Assembly: GCA_036937835.1 (NCBI GenBank) | Contig: CM072869.1 | Location: 11,010,001-11,074,000 of the forward strand | DNA length: 64,000 bases | Reading direction: 5' to 3' | Source of the DNA: Pampus argenteus | Taxonomy: Eukaryota > Chordata > Actinopteri > Scombriformes > Stromateidae | Part shown: one piece after another, positions 52,861 to 63,578 of the stretch | Layout: each line of letters starts with the position of its first letter | Position numbering within the stretch: the stretch's first letter is position 1 | Made by a program: the position numbers and the translations under genes | The notes under the pieces: generated by a model | What the model was told of the DNA's origin: nothing | The model's database searches: none | Seen by the model: the letters and a program-made list of their open reading frames with translations, nothing else

Positions 52861-55140
52861 AAGAAACCAAATTTGAGTGTTTGTTTTTTTTTGCTTTTTT
52901 TTCAGCTTCTTTTCAGGAGCAGCTATGTCTTTTCTTTGATGTACGCATTATATAAAATCACATTATGTTCTATTAAATACTACATTTTATCTTTAAGCAG
53001 TCTTATCAAACTGTCCACCATGATGGTAAAAGCTTAAAATTTCCAGCTGTCGGTTTCTATTCATGCTTCATCATACATTTTCAATATTATACTAAGTGCT
53101 CAGTCAGTAAGATGTGAAATATTGACCCATGAGATTAATGGACCACGTGAGCATAAAGACATGCACAGCTGATTCAGAGCATTTGGTTTGGCTGTTAGAT
53201 TTTAACGCTTGCTTAATTTAATGTACATAATATTATGCAAACAATTTTAGACTGATTAATTATAAGACTGACCAACATTTTACAACTAAGCCAAATACAC
53301 AGAAACTCGTACTCATTAAGGCACCGTTTCCCTGTCATTTTTAAACATGACTGTATCAACAAAATATAGTCTGCTGAGAGCGAGTGAATTACACAATTGA
53401 ATATGCCTACAATAAATTATTACTTTATTCAAACATTCAAAGTTGTGACTTGTGTACTGAAGCAGCCACAGAAACGGCCTCTTTTGGAAACATCACATCA
53501 TAATATTCAGTATTTATAGCACAACGATAAAAACAGCTAGTGTTTGACAACAGCTACAGTATCAGCAACGTCTGCTTCTGTTAACAATACTTTTGACACA
53601 CACCTCGCTGCTTGTCAACGCTTGTCACATCAAACGCATACAAAATGCAACTGCGAGTCTCCAGGAGAGCGTCCTTTGTGAAGGTCAAATATAAAAAAAA
53701 AAAAAAAAAGCCACTAACCTCAAAATAGGAGCTGCTTCAGGCAAGAGTTTTCTTCTTTCATCAAGAAGCCTCAATTAGCCTAATGGGTGCTTTAGTGAGA
53801 AGAGCTATTACACAACAACTCCTGCAGGAAAAATTAACCAATGAACCCTTAGTGGAGAGCTATGACTTATGTCTTTCTCATATTGTTGATACACTGTGCA
53901 TATTCATTTACTGGAGTTCAGCATGCTGACATTTAGATTTTCATGCTTGGGCAGCTATTTTCCCAACAACAACAAGTTCACACATGGGAGCAGATGAATG
54001 CAAATGTGAGATTTTAGAAGAAATGCTAAGTGTCAAATCGCATATAAAAAAAAAAGGAGAATGTACACTTTTAATAATGAAGCAGCTTTATTGGATCATG
54101 AGTGTTATCATTATGTGCACTTTCGAGGCTCCAGCTGCACTTTTCACTTGATGCAAATTAGCCCTTCATCCATGAAATACAATTGTGCAGATAATGTATG
54201 CATGAAATTTGAAAACAGACTGAGACAACACTGTACATTTGTATTTGTTTCTTCCGATTAATGCTGAATTTGCAGTTCAACGCCTACTAACCTTGTGTGA
54301 ACCATGGAAATGAACTATCAGGTGTGTTTTAGTCATCATCAAATGAATGCATTATGATACAATGCAAATGTTTAAATCTGACAAGGAAAAACTGGATATT
54401 GGATGAGTATTAACAGAACTAAAGGTCATTCCTGCAGGACACTCAGATGATGAATACATGTAATCTGTACCGTGACAATAATTAATAACTAATTTGTATG
54501 TATTTTCTTTCTTTTTAGTTGTAAGGCTACTGGGTTAATTAAAATGGTATTATAATATACTAAAATATTCCTACATGCAGTAGTTAATTAAACTGACAGC
54601 TTTCAGTGTTTTTGTAGCTGTTATAAATTAAAAAAAGGCCACTGTGAATTAAATGGTGGCTGCTTGATAACTACAATGTCAACATGCGTTTACTCGGCAC
54701 TTAATCACTACTTAATGAAGCATTAATTAGTGAACTGTAATGTAAGTTGATCCCAACATTATCCTGGTGCGTTTTTTTTCCTCATTTTAGTGAGAAACTG
54801 CAAGAAAAGAGCAACTGTGCTCAGCTGAGTTTTTCCAGGATAAAGATAAAATAGCTTTAATAAAAATACTAGACACAACAGAGTTGGTATAAAAAGATTC
54901 ATGAGCTGATGCATTTCCTTTTCTGAGATCAGCAATCAGCGAGAACACGAGAGCAACTCCATGAGCTACACAAAAGAAGAGACAGCAGTGCAACATGCTT
55001 CATTTAGCTTTTTCTTGAACTGCTGAAGTCAACAGTTATCAAAGAACTACACTGACCAACGAACATCTTATTACAGCTCCTGCAAAATCTTTATCTTAAA
55101 ATCATTGATACTCTATAGGGACACATCGACCAGTGACTAA
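52861..55140. other. Intergenic DNA between slco3a1 and st8sia2
   Basis: No exon is seen. A stretch of about 700 bp (53720-54400) is of higher complexity than the rest and holds three octamer motifs, listed separately. The remainder is AT-rich with A-runs near 53691-53709. Confidence 0.6.
53998..54369 (+). promoter_or_regulatory. Cluster of three POU octamers (ATGCAAAT) upstream of st8sia2
   Basis: Exact ATGCAAAT occurs on the plus strand at 53998-54005, 54151-54158 and 54362-54369, the last about 1.9 kb upstream of the st8sia2 start codon. The middle one reads gATGCAAATtagccc. Octamers are bound by POU-domain factors, several of them neural, which would fit st8sia2. Single octamers also occur elsewhere in this AT-rich window (for example near 4061, 18418 and 28855), so chance is not excluded. 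Confidence 0.3.
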
Positions 55141-55147
55141 CACTAAT

Positions 55148-55680
55148 GATGGAAGAAGTATTCAGATCCTTTACTTGAAATATCAGTGCATGAATGTAAA
55201 AGTTGGGGCTGTGGGCCTTCAGGCCTCCGAATTAGTCAGATCAACTCTTTCTTTAGTACAAGCTTCGTTTTGTTATGATCCCTTCTCCACACCTCAACAG
55301 GGAAACACTAAGAGGTAAATTTCTACTAAAAAAGACTGCTGTAACGACATATTATCTTCAGATGAACTTTAGAATACATTTTCTGCACAAGAAGAGGTCG
55401 GTGGATTTTTTGACCTCCGTCACTTACAATGAAAGCACATTAGGAAGGGTTTTTTAACGGCCGGTGTGAGCAGGAGGAAGCAAGCAAAACCTGTTTCATG
55501 ATCATTTAGGGAAGTGACTGTTGTTTTAAGACAAACTTACCTATCCTTTAATGTAAGATCTTTATACGAAGGGCTGCTACCAAATAAATGCTGTAAAGTG
55601 TATCTTATAAAGCAACATAAGATGGAAATAAGTACAAGTACTTAAATGCACTTCGTGTACTTACTCACCTTCCACCACTA
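55148..55680. mobile_element. Teleost 'ggtggaagaagtactcagatc' repeat, both ends visible
   Basis: The left end reads 'gatggaagaagtattcagat' then 'cctttacttgaaatatcagt'; the right end reads 'aagtacaagtacttaaatgc', 'gtgtacttactcacc' and 'ttccaccacta'. The outer words GGAAG and CTTCC are inverted, as in the family consensus. The middle (about 55200-55600) is diverged. It lies 0.6 kb upstream of the st8sia2 start codon. Confidence 0.7.
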
Positions 55681-55849
55681 GTGATCTGAACTATAAAAAG
55701 ATGTTCCCATTAATTCACAGCATGTGTCATAAAGCTGATCTACTGGGGGCTCATTCACCGTGTTTAGTGGCTTTGACCTTTATTTTAAGAAGTCCACACA
55801 TCTCCATCTGTTAAAACAAGCACCGTTTGCTTGGATATACTTAATGAAA

Positions 55850-56282
55850 CCTGCCTCACACACACAGCCGTCTGTCTGCATCTGCAGTCTTACAACACCT
55901 GGAGAGAGGTATCAAACCGAGTGGAGAGATGAAGGTGGAGAGTTGGCCGCTGCGCCTTTAAGGCTGCATGTGGTCTACATCTTGCTGCTCCCATGGCAGG
56001 ATCCGGAGGTGCACGCTTTCAAAGTTTGACTGGGGAATAGAGGTAACAGTGGAAACGGCGGCGGCGTCGCTCCGTCGGGAAACAGATACAGAAGGAAATC
56101 ATCTGAGGAGAGGAGGGGGAGAGAGAGAGGAGGGAAAAAGGACCGCAGCACGCGTTGGAGTGTGATAAGAACAAAGGGACAGATGACTGAGCGGATTTTC
56201 GATTTATAAATGGAAAACAGAAGGTTAATATAACAGCTGAAAGGAGGGAGCCCGGCCGGCTGCAGCAGCCTCCCCCTCAACC
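55850..56282 (+). promoter_or_regulatory. st8sia2: st8sia2 promoter and 5' leader region
   Basis: G+C and CpG content rise here (ggaaacggcggcggcgtcgc, tccgtcgggaaac, gcagcacgcgttgg, agcccggccggctgc) and a purine-rich block follows (56103-56143). There is no convincing TATA box. The region is bounded upstream by a dispersed repeat. Three short upstream ORFs are present: 55993-56040 (good context, ccATGg), 56183-56209 and 56210-56233. Confidence 0.5.
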
Positions 56283-56818
56283 ATGCCTCTTGTTTCCCGC
56301 ACGCTGTTGTTCGGCTTCATAACGCTGCTGGTTGTGCTTTTGATAATTGATGATATTTCAGAAGTAGAAGAAGAAACTGCGTAAGTAGCCCAACGTCATG
56401 TATCCATTCAGTGTGTGTGTGTGTGTGTGTGTGTGTGGCCCATTGTTTTCTTGTTTTTTGTTTTCCTTTTGTGGGGATTTAATCTGTTAAGTGGGAAGGA
56501 ACAAAATAATATATGAGTTTATTGGATTTGAATTGGAGTTTGGAGTTGAATGTTGAGTGTGTGCGGTTTGTTTCTACGTTTGTAACACTTGGTTGCAGCA
56601 GAAGCAGCTGTTCCGACAGCAGCCTGGCTGCCTGGGTCTCCAAGGATCAGGCTATTTGTCTTGCAGCAGCCTGCATGCGGGATAAGATGCATTCCCTCTA
56701 CAGTAGAGTAAGACACAGGTAGACGAGGGGACACAAAAGAAGCGTTCCTCTTTTTTTCCAGTCTTATTTCCACACTTTGAAATGTTGAGCTGTCCAGCAG
56801 AAATCTTCCAAGTCTCTG

Positions 56819-56874
<56 letters not shown>

Positions 56875-59800
56875 TTGCTCCAATTGCATTTGACCTGCAA
56901 TAAAATGCATTCTTAATTTTCAGCATTAAAAAAATACATAAGTTGGATGTAAAGAAAAAAAAACCCAAACCAGAGCTAGACTGTGCAGCATCATTTCCTC
57001 TCCTTACTGTCATCACAGACACAAAGATGCTAAAGTACCTGAATAGTGAATTCATGTTTCTTTTGGAGGGACATTTCCCTATCAGCAAGAACATTTTGTT
57101 TTGAATGCAATTACCCAGCTGTGGCTCACGTTGTAATGAGGTCATATTGGATTGTGATTTTTGGGAGGAAAAAACCACCAGAATCAATTCCACTGCTGCA
57201 TAAAGGCAGCTTAATACAATTACAACAATATATGTAAAGCTGCCAGCGTGAGTCTACATGTGTGAGCAGCCGACCTGTCTGTCTGTCAACAGTATATCAG
57301 ATGTGACCAAGGTCATTATGGCAAAATCTGAATCCACATATAATGTGTTTACTGTAAACTGTGGCAGGTGAATTCAACGCCACAGTGCTCACTAGCCTGT
57401 GAAAAAAAAAGACCTCCGTTCAGCAAAATGGGGCTCCATTGAGGCCACATTTCTCCCCATTACATCAGCAAATGGGCCCACAGTGGGTTGCTCTAAAATT
57501 ACATTGAACTGTCCCTCTCACCTTCATTCTATTTTAAAAGGACGTACAGTACGCCTGGTACTGAATACAGTAGATTGATTATTATCTCGTTCTGAATCTC
57601 TTTTGTTTTGTTTTGTTTTCTAGAAATGCCGAATATTCAAAGCAGATGAACTTGCACCGGCTCATCCCTAAACCACGCAGGTCTGATCTCAACATACACT
57701 CTTATATTACACTATCTATAGATGTATGCGTGTACTCATAGCTGTTTACCACTATAGGGAATGTAACTGTTACTTCTATATATATTTTTCAGTTGTTACT
57801 TTTATTTCTATGCAAGCCATGAGACTCTGCATGTCAAGGAGAACGTATGATGTTCTCCTTGACATATGAGGCTTTCAGATAACATCACTTTGTATCAACA
57901 TCACTTGTTCACGGTTGTATTTAAATGATTAGAAGCTTCATTCAAGTCAAGTCAAGGGAGGTCAGTTTTGAGTGGTAGAAGAAGCATCCTTCATCATATC
58001 CTACATTAAAGTAAAAGTAGCAATAGCTCTATGTATAAATAGTAACAAGTAAAGGTCCTTTTATTCAAAATTGTTCTTAATTAAAAGTAAAAGTAACATT
58101 CACATGTATCTTATCACTAACCCACTATTACTGATGCATTCAGATGTAAATACTGTTTACATCCTCTAATCTTAGAACCTGGATTCATTTAAGAGAAACG
58201 CTTTAGAAATGGAAAAAAAAAGGGAGAAGTTAATAAAATACACTGACCTCGTGTCCTCATGACACGACTTTTTATTCTCATTTAGAAAGGCTGCGGCGCA
58301 CGTGGACCCGACTGCTTTGACAAGACCGGGTAAAGATATAATTAATCATCAAAACTCAAGCTACAACAACACTGCCAGGCTCTCGTCAAACAGCTGGACC
58401 TTCAACAAGACCCTCTCCAACCTCATCAGGTAGAATCGTCGCTCTCCACTATTATCTCAGCCCTGATTATATACTTTACTAAGCAGAATCTCTCACAACT
58501 ATTTTTGTTGTATTTTACAGGAAGAATATTCTGAGGTTTCTCGATCCGGAGAGAGACATCTCTATTCTGAAGGGCACGCTGAAACCAGGAGATATCATTC
58601 ACTATGTTTTTGACCGGCACAGCACCACAAACATTTCCGAAAATCTCTACCGTCTTTTGCCAACTGTATCCCCCATGAAGAACCAGCATCACAGGCGTTG
58701 CGCCATTGTGGGAAACTCGGGGATCCTGATGAACAGCAGCTGTGGACCAGAGATTGACTCTCATGACTTTGTTATCAGGTACTTCTTTTTTCACAGAATA
58801 GCATTAGTGATTCCAGAGTTGGTAGTTTCTACTTGAATCATAAAACCTGCAAGTTAAAGTTGACCCTAATTGAGACGGATTAGCAAATTAGTTTCAGTTT
58901 CGGTGTGATCTCGCTTCATTGAGAATATAATTCACAATGGAATGATCACTTTTTGGAGTTTAATTCAGGTTTTGGAGCTGGTGCTCACACGTCTGAAAAT
59001 ATATTAATTGCAGCTCCTAAAAGGGGTGTCAAAGCTTTTTAATGATTTAAAAGTTGGAAACAAACTGCCAGACTGAGAGCAATTAAATGCACGATGATAC
59101 ATGAAATTGACATTTTGAAAAGCCTTTTTTTTTTTGGGAAGAGGAGGAGAGGGGTGTATTTTTCAGATGCTCTCATGGGTCCTGCTCTCATTTTCTCATT
59201 TACTGGAGAAGTTTGTTTGTGAAGCTGTCAGCCAGCTCTTTTTAGTGTTTGAGTGTAAGCAAAGCAGTTGCTTACTGGGTTACTCATCACTATTCATACT
59301 TGTCACTGTAGGGAAATAAATCTGTCTGTGGTGATAATGTAATGACAGGTGCAAAAAACAAAACAAAACACTATCTACGGAGGTATCTATAGTGAGAAAC
59401 ATCCTGTCATAAATCAATGACTTTAATGTTGTGGCATAAATGAAGCAGGAAGTAGGCGTCCATGGCAGCACTGCATTGAGCTGACTGATCGATAACTGAG
59501 TCAGCCTCAAGGTGTCCCGTTTTTTTGTTTTTTCTTTTTCTTTTTCATAAAATGATTCTGTTGTCTTTCTATCTGGTCTTTTTCTAAGTGCTGTGTGTTA
59601 TGCTGATGAGCAGAGGTCATGGGTTCTCGACTCCAGCAACATGATAATAAGGCCGGGGCATTGCGATAATGGTTGGCTGAAGGCAGACAAAAATGGGACG
59701 TGGCATTTTGAGAAGGAATTTGCTGTGACATTCACGTATCAGGTGGAGGAGATGGGGTTAGGGTCTCAGTTAAATATAGACTTCTGCCCTACAGTTGGTT

Positions 59801-62800
59801 CACAAAAAGTAGATTGGCAGTGTTTGTGGTTGCTAGTTATAGATTATTTAAACTCTATTATGATAAAGATATACAATACTCAAGGAATTTATTGGAACTT
59901 TCAAAAATCTCTAATTTTGGTGATGTTGAATTTTCCAGATGAACTGTAGAATAAAGTGTCCTTATGCATTCAGGAAATGCAACCCATTTACAAACCCACT
60001 GGATTCATCATTTTTTACAGGTTGATTTTAATGTGTAGAATTAAATTGGAAAAGTTATTATAACCAAAAGCACTTCTGGTGTTATTTCCTGCTGCACTTT
60101 AGTGAATAGAGACACTCTACCAAGAAGATAATTACTGGGTTTTTGTTTTCTGGCTTCCTGCTTTCTTGCTTTCCGGATCCTTTTCATGTTATAATGAGAT
60201 AGTTTCATGTTATAATGACATACTTTTCTTGTTATTACTACTGAATTATTGAATTGCTGAATTGCTTTTCTTGTAAGGACATACCACTTCATCTTGTTAT
60301 ATTGCAAAACCTTTTTACTTATTTCACAAAATAAATTTATCTCATTAGACCGAAGTTAAAAAAAAAAGGTAGTACGTTGTTGGCAAAAAAGATCAAATCT
60401 ATAGAGATGATATTGGATGGTATTGTAAAAAGTGAAAATTATGCTGCAGGAAGAGATGAACCAAATGATACTCTTTCCTTTGGTGTTAATGATGATGATA
60501 AAAAGCGTTTCCATGAAATCCATCAAAAATCTCTGCTGTTTCAGGAGTTAATCCTTTAGTGTTTTTCACTACTACTCAAAAGACATCCCTTGATGCTGAT
60601 TGAGATCTACAGTGTGCAGTGCAGGATTTGGCTACAATCATTCAACAAGTTTATTTGCTAATGAAGGTACAGTTTGATCCTACTGAGACAAACGCAAACG
60701 TTCTTATATTTGTAGGATTTATTCCACTTGATACTATTACACCACTTTACACTTTGTGGCCTTAACTTTAGTTACTTGTTGTTAACCTGATCTCAGATGT
60801 ATATGGTGTCACAAACTGGCCCACAGTCAGTGATAAAAAAAAAAAAGGGAATCGCGCATGAATAATGTTTCTGAAATTTTTTTTTGTCAACTTAAGATAA
60901 AACAATGTAATAATATTAATAATGTTAATTAGGTAACTGTAGAGATTAGTGTAGTGTGTGATTCATGCAAACAAAACACAAAAGCCTAACCAAACTGGCT
61001 TGTGAAGATCTGCGAGGAAGAGGAGAGAGGTATTAGAAATTCAGCCACTTAAATAGGCCGAGGCCCAGTTTACTTTCGGATGTGTTTTGCCTACTGGCTC
61101 CTGAGCTAGGAAGTCAAACCAACCAACCACAGCAGCAAACAGAGTGGAGGGACATCATAATGGTTGAACAAAAAGAATCTAATGACATGTAACCTGTTCT
61201 TGCTTTGTTTTAAGGTGTAACCTGGCACCAGTGGAGGAATACTCTCAGGACGTTGGGTGGCGGACCAATTTGGTGACCATGAACCCTTCAGTGGTGCAGC
61301 GGGCCTTCCAGGACCTTGTCAGTGAAGAGTGGAGGGAGCGCTTCTTGCAGCGGCTTCAGAGCCTGAGTGGCAGTGTGCTGTGGATCCCGGCCTTTATGGC
61401 CAAGGGTGGAGAGGAGCGTGTGGAGTGGGCCCTTCGTCTCATCCTGATGCACACTGTGGACGTACGCACCGCCTTCCCCTCGCTGCGCCTGCTCCACGCT
61501 GTCAGAGGGTAAGGTGCATCTGCCACATGCGTCTCATAAGAAGTGTGAGCAGCATAATCAAGGAGCTGGCAAACTGTAATCTGGCTATTTTTAAACAGAG
61601 TATTAAAGCAGATTAGTGGGGACAGTCAGTGTATCTCCCTCCACTCAGTGCAGGCACACTGCTTCACTTGTTTGCATTCTTACTGGACATTAGCTGAGAA
61701 GATTGATATCAAACTCATGTTGTATGTTCAGTGTGGAGCTGGAGGTGATTAGTTTTTTAGGGAAACTATTCCTTTAATCTGGGACCTAGTTTTTCAGTCC
61801 GAGAGCCTCACCACTGGTTTCAGGTTTTCGTGGATGTCAACACAAATCTACAGTCGACATTTCATGTAAATAAACTCCTTTCCGAGGAAAATGTAAAAAA
61901 TGCTGTTATTGAGATTCTGCTGTTAACAGGCCTGTCCACTGCTGTTAAACTGGGGTATATTTTGTTAATCCTTATTATTTGTTTTGATTTTATTTTCAAG
62001 TTGGTCGAGGATCTTTTTTGAGAAATTCTTTTTGCATATCTGTCACACAGCCTCCACTGCCTTCAGGCTTTTATAAAAAAAAAAAAAAATCTTTTTTTTT
62101 TGCTGTCCTTGCCTCTCTCTCAGCACAATGAGACTCAGCTCTGGAGCTTTCCTTCCTCGTTAAAAGCCTAACAACCACTGCTAGCCAGCAACCAAATTAT
62201 GCCATTTTGTATGCCCCAACTAACACCCGGTATTTTGAAGAGGAAGAACTGGGCCATGATTTTTTGTTGTCTGTATTATCAGTTTTGCAAGAAACATAAT
62301 TTACTTGCAGAATGCTCATAACCTGCTGTGATGTTTGGTTGGACTATAAACCTCCACACAGTTTGTCCTTCATGGCTCACTCTTTACATAGTACAAACTC
62401 TGCATCTCAACGTGACCTTCCACACTAACCGCAGAGGGCACACAGCCAGAAGAGAGGCGATATCCTGGAGGGTGGAGAAATGGGTTAGTGACTAGAAAGA
62501 AAAAAATAAGTTGGGGCATGAGAATGCCTGACCACCTGGATTTTGCTCCTGAGGGCAACATTTGGCATGTCTCTGCCGTTGGAGCTCACATTGGAAGAAT
62601 ATAAATGTTGCTGAGCAGCTCCACACTGTGCTCCGTGTTTCATTGTTTCAGGGGCATCTTTGTCTTCAGAGACAGACAGAATTATGATGCACTAGTATAA
62701 AAAAAATTGCACATCATTTCATTTGAATTGGAAATATGTGCAAACATCACATTCCTGTTCATCACATTTTTTTGACAAAAATGACTTCAGTTAGCTTATT

Positions 62801-63578
62801 TTGTCCAATTTACAGTAAAAAATCAAAAGATATTCAGTTTCCAGAGATATACAATTGAGAAAAGCAAATCATGCATTTGAGAAACTGGAACCAGAGAATG
62901 TTTGCTTGCTGAGTAACTTAAATTATAACGTTGATTGACTAATCAATTAATTCAGAAAATACAGACAACTGGAAAGTTCAGTATTTTTGATGAAATGACT
63001 TGTTTAAGATAGAGATTATTTTTTTAACATTGCATCACGTTTTGTTTATCTGTGAGCAGACAGTTTGTGAAAGACCAATTTGTTGGTGTATAGAGAAATA
63101 TCGACAAAGCTCAGATTGGGCTCCACTCTGTATGCTCCAGCGTACAGTAGTAAGTGTGGCTTCCCTATGAATACTGACTACAGTGTGCTCTACGTGCGAT
63201 AACTGGTAAAAAAGCTCTGAAGTCCTTGAACATCTTTTTCCTTTTTTGTGTCTCTAGTCTAAGTGAGTGCAGCTAATCACACATGTCCTTGTCAATAGGT
63301 ATTGGCTGACCAACAACGTCCACATCAAGCGTCCGACCACCGGGCTCCTGATGTACACCATGGCTACTCGCTTCTGTGAAGAGATTCATCTTTATGGCTT
63401 CTGGCCCTTTCCACTCAACCCACAAGGCAAACCAGTCAAATATCACTACTACGACACTCTGAAATATGAGTATACCTCCAGCTCCAGCCCTCACAGCATG
63501 CCTTTGGAGTTCAGGACCCTGAGCACGTTGCACAGACAGGGGGCGCTCCGGCTCCACATCGGGACCTGTGGTGTATGA
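56283..63578 (+). CDS. st8sia2: Alpha-2,8-polysialyltransferase 2 (STX; complete, 6 coding exons, 376 aa)
   Basis: Coding exons: 56283-56380, 57624-57680, 58286-58429, 58521-58778, 61215-61508, 63299-63578. All introns are GT-AG and the frame closes at TGA; human ST8SIA2 is 375 aa. The enzyme adds alpha-2,8-linked sialic acid chains to N-glycans of NCAM in the Golgi. It is a type II membrane protein: short N-tail, signal anchor at about residues 7-23, stem with sequons (N75, N79, N92, N137, N171), then the catalytic domain. Sialylmotif L spans about 160-205 and motif S about 294-318; motif III is YHYYD (332-336); the VS motif is H349-x4-E354. Cys160/Cys310 and Cys174/Cys374 have exactly the spacing (150 and 200) of the two disulfides known in ST8SIA4. 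A basic block (101-159) and the segment before motif S (about 264-294) correspond to the polysialylation-specific PBR and PSTD regions, which argue for ST8SIA2 rather than other ST8SIA members. Confidence 0.97.
56411..56437. repeat. (GT)n microsatellite in st8sia2 intron 1
   Basis: A pure GT run of 27 bases starting 31 bases after the exon 1 donor site. Confidence 0.95.
56820..56873. repeat. (CA)27 microsatellite in st8sia2 intron 1
   Basis: A pure CA run of 54 bases, the longest dinucleotide tract in the window. It accounts for long open frames that translate as CVCVCV on the minus strand. Confidence 0.97.
57831..57865. repeat. Perfect inverted repeat, 14-bp arms and 7-base loop
   Basis: ATGTCAAGGAGAAC (57831-57844), loop gtatgat, and GTTCTCCTTGACAT (57852-57865) pair perfectly. 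It lies in st8sia2 intron 2, about 150 bases after exon 2. The bases outside the arms do not continue the stem. Confidence 0.9.
57971..58190 (+). mobile_element. Copy of the 'ggtggaagaagtactcagatc' repeat family
   Basis: It reads 'agtggtagaagaagcatcct', 'acattaaagtaaaagtagc', 'aagtaaaggtccttttattc' then 'aaaattgttcttaattaaaa' and 'gtaaaagtaacattcac'. The blocks agree with 'ggtggaagaagtactcagat', 'acaagtaaaagtcctgcatt' and 'caaaatcttacttaagtaaa'. It lies in st8sia2 intron 2, about 100 bases before exon 3. Confidence 0.7.
59593..59949 (+). other. Unassigned open frame of 119 codons in st8sia2 intron 4
   Basis: The open frame has a protein-like composition (W, C, G and charged residues spread evenly, with a segment NGTWHFEKEFAVTFTYQVEE) rather than the usual translated-AT-DNA look. 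The first ATG is at 59641. It is not preceded by a convincing promoter and I do not recognise the protein. It could be a remnant of a retrogene or transposon, or chance. Confidence 0.2.
60060..60370. mobile_element. Possible MITE-like repeat with 'catgttataatgaga' repeats
   Basis: The words 'tttcatgttataatgagata' and 'gtttcatgttataatgacat' form a direct repeat, preceded by 'ttctggcttcctgctttctt' and followed by 'atcttgttatattgc'. I know a fish repeat family with repeated 'ctcgttataacgag' words. This assignment is tentative. Confidence 0.35.
60377..60559 (+). other. Second unassigned open frame, 60 codons, st8sia2 intron 4
   Basis: The frame encodes a charged segment (for example NDDDKKRFHEIHQK) with more polar residues than expected from AT-rich chance frames. 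It lies 0.4 kb after the open frame at 59593. There is no recognisable family. Confidence 0.15.
62800..62955 (-). mobile_element. Copy of the 'gattaatcgattaat' repeat family
   Basis: It contains 'aaaagatattcagtttccag', 'catttgagaaactggaacca' then 'gagaatgtttg', and 'gttgattgactaatcaatta'. The family blocks are 'aaagatattcagtttactgt', 'agaagctggaatcagagaat' and 'gattaatcgattaatcaa'. It lies in st8sia2 intron 5. Confidence 0.65.

Noticed and set aside
56652..57193. Minus-strand open frames with CVCVCV stretches
   Set aside because: They are translations of the CA microsatellite at 56820-56873.
57831..57865. microRNA precursor
   Set aside because: The arms are only 14 bp and pairing does not continue outward, so the stem is too short for Drosha processing.
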